A stretch of DNA of 64,000 bases, taken from NCBI RefSeq assembly GCF_000956175.1, contig NZ_CP011070.1, positions 1,172,147-1,236,146 of the forward strand. Direction: 5' to 3'. Source of the stretch: Nitrosopumilus adriaticus (lineage in GTDB: Archaea; Thermoproteota; Nitrososphaeria; Nitrososphaerales; Nitrosopumilaceae). The position numbers and the translations under genes were made by a program. Positions within the stretch are counted from its first letter, which is position 1, and each line of letters opens with the position of its first letter. A model generated the notes under the pieces. That model saw only the letters and a list, made by a program, of their open reading frames with translations. It was not told where the DNA came from and searched no databases. Positions 1 to 8,588 of the stretch are shown here, piece after piece.

Positions 1-179
1 GCATGTGGAGGTGAAAAAAAAGACTCAGGGCGGTTTAACAGGTGATTCGTAATATCCCAACTTCCACCTACTGTCACTAGTAATATCCCAAAACTTGTAA
101 AAATACTTCCAAAAAGAAAAATTTTCTCAGAGTAAATTTTTAAAAACTTTTTTGGAAGATCAGACTGTGAAAGAGGCAT
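1..179 (-). CDS. partial membrane protein, N-terminus only
   Basis: Reading from an ATG at 179 towards the window edge gives 59 residues beginning MPLSQSDLPKKF. A hydrophobic stretch follows (about residues 21-38) and then the segment SWDITNHLLNRPESFFSPPH. The basic N-terminus followed by one membrane span suggests an integral membrane protein with the rest lying beyond the window. It runs in the same direction as the exported protein that starts at 786 and begins 26 bases after that gene's stop, so the two are probably co-transcribed. I cannot name a family from this fragment. Confidence 0.6.
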   Translation of the reverse strand, partial: MPLSQSDLPKKFLKIYSEKIFLFGSIFTSFGILLVTVGGSWDITNHLLNRPESFFSPPH

Positions 180-204
180 GACTATTGTATTATTTCATAA
201 AATA

Positions 205-786
205 TTAGGGATTTACATTTACTGAATAATCTAAAACATATTCATCTTGATGGTCTAAAATCCCTGAATCAGGATAATGCGACAGGCTACTGGTATGTGG
301 AATATCAATAGATTTTACATAGATCGTAAAGATGCCTATTTTTTCAGGTGTAATAATTAAATCTAGATGATTTTTTGCACCAGGCAAAATTGGTCTATTC
401 ATAGCTTCAATTGAAGGGTATTTTGCAATTGTAGATTCCAAACCACCGCTATATTTGGCACCAATTTCATCACCTACTTCAACATGAACTGAAGATTGTG
501 TAAAATCATATGTTGCAATCTCCACAATACCATCAATTTTGGAAATAGTTGGAAATGATGTAGAAAGAATATGGATATCACCATAATCACCTCGGTTTTC
601 TGAAACTATATTCAGCCTAAAAGAATCACCTAAGAAAATATCCGAATCAGACATAACTACTTCAAAATAGGGTTGAGGAACAAGTTGTTCATTAGAAAGA
701 TATCTTTCAGGCAATATGAAAATTGTCAAACTAAAATAAACAATAATGAAAATACCAATTATCGAGTAAATCAAAATTTTTCGCAT
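205..786 (-). CDS. membrane-anchored extracellular beta-domain protein
   Basis: The 193-residue product starts with a basic MRK and one strongly hydrophobic segment (about residues 4-24), an uncleaved anchor or signal peptide. The rest is polar, rich in beta-forming residues and has no cysteine. Phrases such as 'IFLGDSFRLNIVSENRGDYGD' resemble the start of an Ig-like or CARDB-like domain, and 'PEKIGIFTIYVKSID' looks like the closing strands of such a fold. The domain should lie outside the cell. A second membrane protein follows immediately on the same strand. The function is unknown; the fold assignment is an inference from pattern only. Confidence 0.7.
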   Translation of the reverse strand: MRKILIYSIIGIFIIVYFSLTIFILPERYLSNEQLVPQPYFEVVMSDSDIFLGDSFRLNIVSENRGDYGDIHILSTSFPTISKIDGIVEIATYDFTQSSVHVEVGDEIGAKYSGGLESTIAKYPSIEAMNRPILPGAKNHLDLIITPEKIGIFTIYVKSIDIPHTSSLSHYPDSGILDHQDEYVLDYSVNVNP

Positions 787-930
787 ATGAACTAGAAATC
801 AATTACTGTTAAAAAATGATAAGAAAAGCAATCAAAAAGCAAAGACATCTTATTAGAAGAGAAAAGAAAACCAATGTATGATAAGTAATAGGATTTTATT
901 TGAAAAGATTACAGCATGAGTTGAATAGTA

Positions 931-2034
931 TTGGGAATTCCTGAAAAAATTAAAGCCATTCAAGATGAGATGGCAAAAACTCAGATTAACAAAGCTACAG
1001 AACATCATATTGGTCTACTAAAAGCAAAGATTGCAAAGCTGAAAAGAGAGCAAGAAGCTGACGTTACTAAAAAATCAGGGATGAAACAAGATGGGTTTGA
1101 TGTAAGGAGAAGCGGAGATGCAACAGTGGTGTTTATCGGATTACCTAGTGTTGGAAAATCAACATTACTAAACAAAATGACAGGTGCCAAATCAGCAGTG
1201 GGAGCTTTTCAATTCACGACATTAACAGTTGTTCCAGGAATGATGGAATATAGAGGTGCAAAAATCCAAGTCTTAGACCTCCCAGGAATTATCAAAGGTG
1301 CATCCACAGGTAAAGGATTAGGAAAGAGAATTTTATCCGTAGCGCGAACTGCGGATCTTGTTCTTTTGGTATTGGATGTTTTTCAACCATTTCACGAGGA
1401 TGTGCTTACCAATGAATTAGGAAACATAGGAATTAGACTCAATCAATTACCGCCAAATATTACAATAGAAAAAGCATCAATGGGAGGCATTGCAATTGCA
1501 CAACAAGTAAAATTAACAAAAATTACTGAAAAACATCTTAAAGATATTTTACATCTCTATGGTATTGTTAGTGCACGTGTTGTAGTACGAGAAGATTTAA
1601 CATCAGAGCAGTTAGCAGATCATATTGCAGGAAACATTAGTTATTCAAAAGCACTTACGATTTTAAATAAAATAGATTTGGTAGATAAAGAATTTTTAGA
1701 AAATTTAAAAACAAAAATAAAATCAGATGTTATTGAAGTATCAGCAAATGCAGATATCAATATTGAATTTCTCAAAGAAAAGATCTATGAAAAATTAAAA
1801 TTCATCAGAATATACATGCGACCAAAAGGTGGAGAAACTGATTTTAAAGAACCACTAATTGCAAGGGAGGGAGACACAGTAGAAGACATCTGTAACAAAT
1901 TACATCGTAGATTGAAACGAGAATTCAGATATGGTCTTGTATGGGGTAAGAGTGTAAAATTTGGTGGACAGAGGGTAGGATTGAATCATATTTTGATTGA
2001 TGAAGATGTCTTGACAATCATCAAAAGACGCTAA
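931..2034 (+). CDS. DRG-family GTP-binding protein (Obg/DRG with TGS domain)
   Basis: The 367-residue product is a developmentally-regulated-GTP-binding-protein homologue, a translation-associated GTPase of archaea and eukaryotes. The basic N-terminal helix (MGIPEKIKAIQDEM) is typical of DRG. The G1 loop is GLPSVGKST (about residue 70), followed by the G2/G3 region with LDLPGIIKGAS and the G4 motif NKID (about residue 247). A TGS domain fills the C-terminus (about residues 290-367). The start is TTG at 931; the ATG a few bases upstream runs into a stop at once. The length fits the family. It stands alone on the plus strand, divergent from the gene at 786. Confidence 0.93.
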   Translation: MGIPEKIKAIQDEMAKTQINKATEHHIGLLKAKIAKLKREQEADVTKKSGMKQDGFDVRRSGDATVVFIGLPSVGKSTLLNKMTGAKSAVGAFQFTTLTVVPGMMEYRGAKIQVLDLPGIIKGASTGKGLGKRILSVARTADLVLLVLDVFQPFHEDVLTNELGNIGIRLNQLPPNITIEKASMGGIAIAQQVKLTKITEKHLKDILHLYGIVSARVVVREDLTSEQLADHIAGNISYSKALTILNKIDLVDKEFLENLKTKIKSDVIEVSANADINIEFLKEKIYEKLKFIRIYMRPKGGETDFKEPLIAREGDTVEDICNKLHRRLKREFRYGLVWGKSVKFGGQRVGLNHILIDEDVLTIIKRR

Positions 2035-2311
2035 AATTATTTTTAAAAATTAATCATAAGATCAATAAAGAATGGAAAAATAATTAATTTTTCAAGAAAA
2101 TAAAAAAATAATTTTATTTTATGGGGAATTGTCACGATATGTGTATTAAATAGAGATCAAATAGGTTGAATCTAAAAAAATTATGAAAATACATTTTCAA
2201 AAATTAAACGATCAGAAAAAAAATTCATTATAATTACTTGAGAAATTGTAATCAAATTGTGTAAATTTCTTTAGTTTAACCACTGAAAAACAATGAAAAT
2301 GTCGATTCAGT

Positions 2312-2644
2312 ATGGCAGCTAAACGAAAAGCAGCTCCAAAGAGAAAGGCAGCAACTAAACGCAAAGCCGCTCCAAAGAGAAAGGCAGCAAAAAGAACTGC
2401 AGCTAAAAAAGCAGCTCCAAAGAGAAAGGCAGCAACTAAACGCAAAGCCGCTCCAAAGAGAAAGGCAGCTCCAAAGAGAAAGGCAGCAACTAAACGCAAA
2501 GCCGCTCCAAAGAGAAAGGCAGCTCCAAAGAGAAAGGCAGCAACTAAACGCAAAGCCGCTCCAAAGAGAAAGGCAGCTCCAAAGAGAAAGGCAGCAACTA
2601 AACGCAAAGCCGCTCCAAAGAGAAAGGCAGCAAAAAGACGATAA
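2312..2644 (+). CDS. Lys/Arg/Ala-rich repeat protein, probable nucleic-acid-binding protein
   Basis: The 110-residue product is built almost only from Ala, Lys, Arg, Pro and Thr. Blocks of the type KRKAAP and KRKAAT repeat along its whole length, with one variant block (KRTAAKKAAP) near the N-terminus. There is no globular domain, cysteine or signal peptide. The composition matches eukaryotic histone H1 tails, chlamydial Hc-type proteins and the Lys/Ala tails of some bacterial HU proteins, so DNA or RNA binding and compaction is the natural guess. The start is the ATG of MAAKRKAAPK. Two long minus-strand frames across it are shadows of the repeat. Expression and binding are not shown by sequence. 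Confidence 0.8.
   Translation: MAAKRKAAPKRKAATKRKAAPKRKAAKRTAAKKAAPKRKAATKRKAAPKRKAAPKRKAATKRKAAPKRKAAPKRKAATKRKAAPKRKAAPKRKAATKRKAAPKRKAAKRR
2431..2640 (+). repeat. 54-bp tandem repeat inside the Lys/Arg/Ala gene
   Basis: The segment beginning AGCAACTAAACGCAAAGCC recurs at 2431, 2485, 2539 and 2593, a period of 54 bp (18 codons). The copies look nearly identical at the nucleotide level, including synonymous positions, which suggests recent expansion by slippage or unequal recombination rather than protein-level constraint alone. Copy number may vary between strains. Confidence 0.85.
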
Positions 2645-2930
2645 TATCGCCAAATTAACAATCGTCATTTAGAGACGAATTGTTTTCATTTTTCTGAATT
2701 AAGTAGTGCAAACTTTAGACAAAATTTTGAGTGTTGCTTTGATAAACTATTTTGATAGATTTTCATTACAACAGAAATTTTTGTCAACAAATCACAAATA
2801 CGATTGAAAAAAATCCTTATTTTCTTATTCTGAACTTTACACTACAAAAAAAGGTGAAAATATTAAAAACAAAATTACATTATACAAAAATATATTTTCT
2901 AGTTTCAAATGAAATAGATTTTAAAAATTA

Positions 2931-4589
2931 TCAATAAAGATAACTCATCAATTTAATTTGTTCTTCAGTAGAGATTACATTTTTGTTTGTCAAAATTTCT
3001 AGCAAGTCTTTGAACAATGCTTTTTGTTCAGAAGACATTCCACCGGCAGGACCTTTTTCTCCAGGTGGTCCAGGTGGACCTCTTGGACCGGCAGGACCTA
3101 CGGGTCCTTGTTCCCCTACGGGTCCTTGTTCACCAATAGAGCCTATTGGACCTGTAGGACCTCTTTCTCCTTGTGGTCCTTGAATTCCTTGTGGTCCTTG
3201 TGGACCTTTTTCTCCAGAAGGACCTGTAGTTCCCCGCTCACCTTGTGAACCTTGTGGACCTTGTGGACCTTTTTCTCCAGGAGCACCAATTGGACCTGTA
3301 GGACCTTTTTCTCCAACAGGTCCTATTGCACCTTTTTCTCCTTTTTCACCCTGAGGTCCAGGAACTCCTGTAAGACCCTTAGAACCTGCAGGACCTTGTG
3401 GACCTTGTGGACCTTTTTCTCCGATTGGACCTTCAACACCTTTGTTTCCTTTTTCTCCAACAGGGCCAGGTGGACCAATAGGTCCTTTATCGCCGGGTGG
3501 ACCATTTGGTCCTGTTAATCCTTTATCGCCAAGGGGTCCGGGCGGACCATTGGGTCCTTTATCACCAAGGGGTCCAGCTGGACCTTTTTCTCCAACAGGG
3601 CCAGAAGGACCTTGAAGACCTTTTTCTCCTTGTACTCCAGAAAGTCCGGTTGGGCCTTTATCGCCGGGTGGACCATTTGGTCCTGTTAATCCTTTATCGC
3701 CAGTTGGTCCTTGTTGACCCTTGTCTCCTTTTTCTCCAGGAGGGCCTCTTAATCCAGAAAGTCCTTTGTCACCAGTTGGTCCTGTAGAACCTGTTTCACC
3801 TTTGTCACCTATTGGTCCTTTTAATCCAGGTGGACCTTTGTCACCAACAGGGCCAGTAGCACCTTTGTCTCCTTTGTCTCCTGGAGGGCCAACAATTCCT
3901 TTGTCACCTTTGTCTCCTTTGTCACCAGTAGAACCCTTGTCACCGGTAACACCTTTGTCACCAGATAATCCTTTTTCGCCAGTTGGTCCTTTGTCACCAG
4001 TTGCTCCTTTGTCACCAACAGGGCCAGGCGGACCATCAGGTCCTTTATTTCCAACAGGTCCTTGTGGACCGGGAGGGCCAGGTGGACCTTTGTCACCAAC
4101 AGGGCCAGGCGGACCATCAGGTCCTTTATTTCCAGGCAAACCAGAGGTTCTTGAAGAACGAACATTAGATTTTGTTACTGATGATTCTTTTTTATTTTCA
4201 GATGCCATAGGTTTAGGTTCGTATTTAGATTCAGATTCATTTGCGTCAGATGAAGATGCCGAAGTTTGTTTTAATTTAATATCAAAAACAGAATGCAGTG
4301 AAGAGAATAGATCTACAACAACTATCCAAATGGTGTCAAGTGTTGCAATTGATGATGGAAGCGGATTATCAGGAGAACCAAGTTTCTCAGAAAACATCCC
4401 ATCATTAACTCTAAGATGGAAATTTCCTCTCCATAAAGAAGGGAATTTTTTAGAAAATAGAGCCTCATCAGAAGGTCTACTATCTGTGATTGAAATTTGA
4501 ACTTCATATACGCCTGATTGTTTAAAAGGAGACCGTCCCTGAACTTCTAATCTAGGTTGAGATGACACATTCGTTTCTGTATTTTTCAA
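2931..4589 (-). CDS. collagen-like Gly-X-Y repeat protein
   Basis: The 552-residue protein has three parts. Residues 1-110 form a likely beta-sandwich with a conserved-looking segment around [11 protein letters not shown]. Residues 110-149 are a Ser/Lys/Glu linker. Residues 150-517 are about 120 consecutive Gly-X-Y triplets, rich in GPPG, GDKG, GEKG and GPQG. The last 35 residues (from [10 protein letters not shown]) are helical and could be a trimerisation or capping domain. I see no signal peptide and no membrane segment. The start is TTG at 4589; the frame is closed by a stop just upstream and no ATG precedes the domain. In other collagen-like proteins the GPP and KGD/KGE patterns stabilise a triple helix. 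The role here is unknown. Confidence 0.88.
   Translation of the reverse strand: MKNTETNVSSQPRLEVQGRSPFKQSGVYEVQISITDSRPSDEALFSKKFPSLWRGNFHLRVNDGMFSEKLGSPDNPLPSSIATLDTIWIVVVDLFSSLHSVFDIKLKQTSASSSDANESESKYEPKPMASENKKESSVTKSNVRSSRTSGLPGNKGPDGPPGPVGDKGPPGPPGPQGPVGNKGPDGPPGPVGDKGATGDKGPTGEKGLSGDKGVTGDKGSTGDKGDKGDKGIVGPPGDKGDKGATGPVGDKGPPGLKGPIGDKGETGSTGPTGDKGLSGLRGPPGEKGDKGQQGPTGDKGLTGPNGPPGDKGPTGLSGVQGEKGLQGPSGPVGEKGPAGPLGDKGPNGPPGPLGDKGLTGPNGPPGDKGPIGPPGPVGEKGNKGVEGPIGEKGPQGPQGPAGSKGLTGVPGPQGEKGEKGAIGPVGEKGPTGPIGAPGEKGPQGPQGSQGERGTTGPSGEKGPQGPQGIQGPQGERGPTGPIGSIGEQGPVGEQGPVGPAGPRGPPGPPGEKGPAGGMSSEQKALFKDLLEILTNKNVISTEEQIKLMSYLY
3039..4142 (-). repeat. collagen-like coding repeat (9-bp based)
   Basis: This stretch encodes the Gly-X-Y array. 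Units of 9, 18, 27 and 36 bases recur with small changes; for example the block encoding [16 protein letters not shown] appears twice near the N-terminal end. Several open frames on the opposite strand here are by-products of the periodic sequence. Such arrays are prone to length change. Confidence 0.85.
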
Positions 4590-4690
4590 GTATTTCTGTA
4601 TTTAGATGCTTGAATCAGAATATAGGTAAAAAATGAACATATTTTCAATTAAGGATGGTATTTATCTAGATAAAACGCCAATTTGAGCTA

Positions 4691-5833
4691 GTGAAGAAAC
4701 CTTTCGGGAAAAAATCAAAGGAAGTTAAAGAATCCTCTGTAAAAAAGGATAAAGTTGAAGAGACTAGCCTAGTTGATTCAGACTATAATCGTAAGAAATT
4801 ATTCAAAAAAGGAATCAATTTGATGGCAGATGAAAAATTGGAAGAGGCAATAGTTGTATTTGAGCAAGCATTACGAATTGAACCAGATAACATAGAGACT
4901 TTAATGAAATTAGGTTATGCAAGATTTCATATCGATGATCACGGTGAAGCATTAAAAGTATATGATAAAATTCTGGAGATAGATGTTACAAATCCAGAAG
5001 CATGGAATCTAAAAGGATTAGTACATTATGAACAAAAGAATTTTTCAAAAGCTCTTGATTCAGTTGATAAAGCAATTGAATCAGATCCAACATATGCAAT
5101 GGCATGGTATAACAAAGCATGTTTCTTGTCATTGCTAAATCAAGTACCAGAAGCACTAGAAGCACTAAAACGTTCAATTGAAATTGATGTTAAAAATGCA
5201 AGAAGATCAATTCGAGATAAAGATTTTGCAAATGTTAGAATTGAAGAAGGATTCAAAAGAATTCAAGAAGTAGTAGTTTTAGAATCAGTCAGACAAGGAT
5301 ATCACACATTGGGTGCCATAGTATGGACAACATTTCTAGATAAAGCTGATGCAGAATCATCTTTAAGGAAATTATTAGAAAAAGGATTAATCGTACAGAA
5401 TGAAAAACGTGACGGTCTAAGTAAAATTCCAATTTATGATCTTGCACCAAACATTGCAGAGAAAATGGGAAAAGAAAAGAAGGGATTATTTGGAATTACA
5501 AGAAAAACTTTACCAAAACCAGTAAAGAATTTGAAAGAGCTAAGCCATGCAATTCAATCAGTTAGAGAAGCAATAGAAGATGGAGATGTTGAAAAAACAA
5601 TAGAGGTGTTTGATATTTTCATAAACCCATCAAAATCAGGAGAACAAATGATAGAGAATTTCTTTGATGAACATCGAGAAATAAGATTATGGACAATCAG
5701 ACTAAAAGATAGAGGTGAAGATTATCTAATTGAAAATAAAGAAAAAATGTTAATCCTTTTTGACAACATAGAAGTAACAATAACTAAAAAGCTTAGAAAT
5801 GAAATTAATTATTCAGCAGATAAATCCCAATAA
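4691..5833 (+). CDS. TPR-repeat protein with C-terminal helical region
   Basis: The 380-residue product begins with a Lys/Glu/Ser-rich 30-residue tail. About four tetratricopeptide repeats follow (residues ~33-165), with clear TPR signatures such as AIVVFEQALRIEPDNIETL, ALKVYDKILEIDVTNPEAW and ALDSVDKAIESDPTYAMAW. The remaining part contains a segment (about 205-260) ending in KIPIYDLAPNIAEKMGKEKKG that could be a winged helix. No signal peptide or membrane span is present, so it should act in the cytoplasm as a protein-interaction scaffold. The start is GTG at 4691. It converges with the rhodanese gene and overlaps its 3' end by 25 bases. Confidence 0.82.
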   Translation: MKKPFGKKSKEVKESSVKKDKVEETSLVDSDYNRKKLFKKGINLMADEKLEEAIVVFEQALRIEPDNIETLMKLGYARFHIDDHGEALKVYDKILEIDVTNPEAWNLKGLVHYEQKNFSKALDSVDKAIESDPTYAMAWYNKACFLSLLNQVPEALEALKRSIEIDVKNARRSIRDKDFANVRIEEGFKRIQEVVVLESVRQGYHTLGAIVWTTFLDKADAESSLRKLLEKGLIVQNEKRDGLSKIPIYDLAPNIAEKMGKEKKGLFGITRKTLPKPVKNLKELSHAIQSVREAIEDGDVEKTIEVFDIFINPSKSGEQMIENFFDEHREIRLWTIRLKDRGEDYLIENKEKMLILFDNIEVTITKKLRNEINYSADKSQ

Positions 5834-6615
5834 TTTGCATCTTCCTGTTTTTGTGTAGGTTTTTGAAGACTTTTCCATTCCTTAAATGAGCGAACATATA
5901 ATTTTGCATTAGGCAAACCTGCAGATTTTAGTGCATAGTATGCTAAACCAGAAAGAGTGCCAACACTTCCACAATAAGTAATAATTTCTGAATCACCAGT
6001 AATTCCACGATTATCAAGTAATCGTTTCATATCCTCTTTTGAGCGCAAAATATTATCATTACTTGCAAGAGTCCTATAAGGAAGGCTAATTGCTCCAGGA
6101 ATATGTTGTTCAAGAAAATTTAATCGCTCTCTGTTATCAATTAGAATAACATCATCACGGCTTTTTGCACTTTCTAGATAATCAGATGTAGCTAATATTT
6201 CAGGTCGTAGATTCATTGAATGTTCTTTGGTTTGTATTTCAGGAATTTTAGAATCATTTTCTAGCCCAAGTGATTTCCAATGACTATAAGTTGTTTCAAG
6301 CAGTGTTACATCAGAATGTCCAAGATATTCCAATGTCCATGCAACTCTTGAGGCTAACGCACCAAATGTATCATCATAAACAACAACACGGGTTTCATCA
6401 TCAATGCCCATAGAGTTTACGAGTTTTATAACACGCTCAGGGCTATCGTCAGACAAAAGATTTGCCAAAGGTAAATTAACTGCAGAAGGAATATGATCTT
6501 GTTTGTAATCACCTTCACGTCGGACATCTATTACTCGAACACTTTTGTCTCGTATTTCTGAACGTAGAGAATCAACATCAGTTGTAATTTTACCAGATTC
6601 TGTCAAGCAGCACAC
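5809..6615 (-). CDS. two-domain rhodanese (thiosulfate/3-mercaptopyruvate sulfurtransferase)
   Basis: The 268-residue protein has two rhodanese domains. The C-terminal one carries the active loop with Cys215 in ITYCGSVGT; the N-terminal one has Asp where the cysteine should be (VVVYDDTFGA) and is structural. Family members transfer sulfane sulfur from thiosulfate or 3-mercaptopyruvate to an acceptor. The loop CGSVGT differs from the CRxGxR loop of classical thiosulfate sulfurtransferases, so the donor is uncertain. The GTG start overlaps the end of the siroheme reductase gene by 13 bases, implying translational coupling and a shared role in sulfur or nitrite metabolism. Confidence 0.88.
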   Translation of the reverse strand: MCCLTESGKITTDVDSLRSEIRDKSVRVIDVRREGDYKQDHIPSAVNLPLANLLSDDSPERVIKLVNSMGIDDETRVVVYDDTFGALASRVAWTLEYLGHSDVTLLETTYSHWKSLGLENDSKIPEIQTKEHSMNLRPEILATSDYLESAKSRDDVILIDNRERLNFLEQHIPGAISLPYRTLASNDNILRSKEDMKRLLDNRGITGDSEIITYCGSVGTLSGLAYYALKSAGLPNAKLYVRSFKEWKSLQKPTQKQEDANYWDLSAE

Positions 6616-8411
6616 TCACCCTTTCCAGTTTTTGTGTGATAACTTGTATCGCTACCGTAATCAAGATAGAAATCCGGATCTTCTTGTATTGTTGGAGGAG
6701 TAATCAGTGGCTCGATGATTTTTTTAATATCACTGATCGATTTAATATCAGAATCTTCATTACCATTTACTACTCTATGAATCCAGGATTTGAGAGTGTC
6801 ATCAGATTTCTTTTTTTCTTTAAACAGTTCAATAATTTTCAGAATGACAGGTATGACTCGTTTTGCAGGTACTCTAACACAAGTTGCTCCAAGCATCGTA
6901 TCCCCATCAGAACGGCCACCCAAAGACATTTGGTAATTTGGATACATATCTTTTCCAACACGTGCACCGCCTCCAAAGAAACCAATGGTTGCAATACCGT
7001 GTTGACCACAAGAATTAGGACATCCACTTATCTTAATTGAGGCATCGCTAAGATCATCATCCTCATCTAGTTTTAATTCCAGAAATTTTCTCTGGATTTC
7101 TTTTGCCAATCTATGTGAATTCGTCAAAGCAAGATTACAGGAAGTAGTGCCAGAGCAGCCAATAGGAGCAGTCATAGTTAAGGCACCAGACTTTGCAAGT
7201 CCAACCTCAAGTAATTTAGAATATAATTGAGGTAAGTCATCTTCTAGCACATAACGTAGTGCAACATTTTGTACAAATCCACATCGTGCCTTACCTTCAG
7301 AGGAAAAGTCACGGATAATATCACCTAATGCATTTAATTGATTTGAAGTTATATCACCAGCTTCTAGAGTGATAAACACTGAACGATAATCAGATTGTTT
7401 TTGTTTTACAGTGTTTGTTTTTAGCCATCTAGCATAACCATCAGGAATTGAATTACCACTTTCATCGGTAATTCTAATTGGTCGTTTTATTTCATCAGGT
7501 GTTGTGTCAACATCAAGTTGTGTTACAACAGATTGAGTAGCCCGTACAATTGCCCTTTCTTTGAATACAAGATTTTGGAATTTCTCCCAACCCATGTCGT
7601 TTACCAAATAACGCATTCTATTCCTTGCAAGATTTTTTCTATCACCTAATCTATCAAATATTCTCATTACAGCAATAGAGGTATAAAGTAAATCTTCTTC
7701 AGGTGTGAATTCTTCTAATTGATGTCCAACAAATGATTTGTTACCCAATCCACCACCAAGGAATATTTTGAATCCTCTTTGAGAAGAGCCATCAAGTTCT
7801 CTTATCTGTGGAATTAATCCAACATCAACCATCCTTACCATTCCATGTTTTTCACAACATGTAAAATTGAATTTAAATTTGCGCGGAAGGTTTTGAGCCA
7901 TTGGATTTCTTAAAAAGAATCTGGCTGTTGCTAGTGCATAAGGAGTAGAATCAAATTTTTCATCAGGGCAAACACCGGATAGCGGGCTACACATAACATT
8001 ACGTACTGAATTACCACATGCTTCTCTAGATGTCAGACCTACTTCAGCAAGACCTCTAAAAATTTCAGATACATCTTCTAGAATTACCCAATGTAATTGA
8101 ATATTTTCTCGAGTTGAAAAATGGGCACTGCCAATAGAATACTGTTCACTTAATTGAGAGATTTTTTCAAATTGGTGTGGATAAATTTCACCGGCAGGTA
8201 GTTTGATTCTAACCATGGCATAATCACCAGTCATTCTCGTACCATATGCACCATGTTGAAGCCTAAATCGTCTAAAACTATCCTCATCATATTTTCCTTG
8301 ACGGAACATCTTTACTGTTTTAGCAAAATTATCTGCCTCCTCAATCCTACCCCAATTAATTTTAGGCTTTACAGAATCAGGAGAAGATTGTTTAAGATCA
8401 GATATTGTCAA
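6603..8411 (-). CDS. siroheme-dependent nitrite/sulfite reductase (ferredoxin type)
   Basis: The 602-residue protein contains both ferredoxin-like halves of the nitrite/sulfite reductase family. The siroheme/4Fe-4S ligands are Cys419, Cys425, Cys464 and Cys468, in the expected C-x5-C...C-x3-C arrangement (IGCSGTTSC and SGCPNSCGQH). It should perform a six-electron reduction of nitrite to ammonia or of sulfite to sulfide. Sequence alone does not decide which. The downstream overlapping rhodanese and the nearby cysteine synthase and TusA favour a sulfur link, while homologues are often named nitrite reductase. The start is TTG at 8411. It is cytoplasmic, without a leader. Confidence 0.92.
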   Translation of the reverse strand: MTISDLKQSSPDSVKPKINWGRIEEADNFAKTVKMFRQGKYDEDSFRRFRLQHGAYGTRMTGDYAMVRIKLPAGEIYPHQFEKISQLSEQYSIGSAHFSTRENIQLHWVILEDVSEIFRGLAEVGLTSREACGNSVRNVMCSPLSGVCPDEKFDSTPYALATARFFLRNPMAQNLPRKFKFNFTCCEKHGMVRMVDVGLIPQIRELDGSSQRGFKIFLGGGLGNKSFVGHQLEEFTPEEDLLYTSIAVMRIFDRLGDRKNLARNRMRYLVNDMGWEKFQNLVFKERAIVRATQSVVTQLDVDTTPDEIKRPIRITDESGNSIPDGYARWLKTNTVKQKQSDYRSVFITLEAGDITSNQLNALGDIIRDFSSEGKARCGFVQNVALRYVLEDDLPQLYSKLLEVGLAKSGALTMTAPIGCSGTTSCNLALTNSHRLAKEIQRKFLELKLDEDDDLSDASIKISGCPNSCGQHGIATIGFFGGGARVGKDMYPNYQMSLGGRSDGDTMLGATCVRVPAKRVIPVILKIIELFKEKKKSDDTLKSWIHRVVNGNEDSDIKSISDIKKIIEPLITPPTIQEDPDFYLDYGSDTSYHTKTGKGECAA

Positions 8412-8588
8412 TACAAAGAAATTTCATTTAGTTTGGTTATAAATTTTTGATATAGGGATGTTTTAGTATAGAAAATTTTGAGAATATACATAATTTTCCT
8501 GCTTTTTTAAAACCACATAAGAATTAGTTATACCTAATTTTTTCGAAATGTGGGAAAGTATTAATTGTTAAGAGAATGAATTCATCCC

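Noticed and set aside
2212-2668. Long minus-strand frames over the Lys/Arg repeat
   Set aside because: They are periodic by-products (AAFLFGAA or LSLWSC repeats) of the plus-strand repeat, with no ordinary protein features.
2752-2937. 61-codon plus-strand frame between the repeat gene and the collagen gene
   Set aside because: The sequence is AT-driven (many Asn, Lys, Ile, Phe), has no motif, and overlaps the collagen stop. Nothing supports coding.
8412-8588. Possible TPP riboswitch before thi4
   Set aside because: I looked for the conserved TPP riboswitch helices and loops and found none; the region is plain AT-rich promoter sequence.
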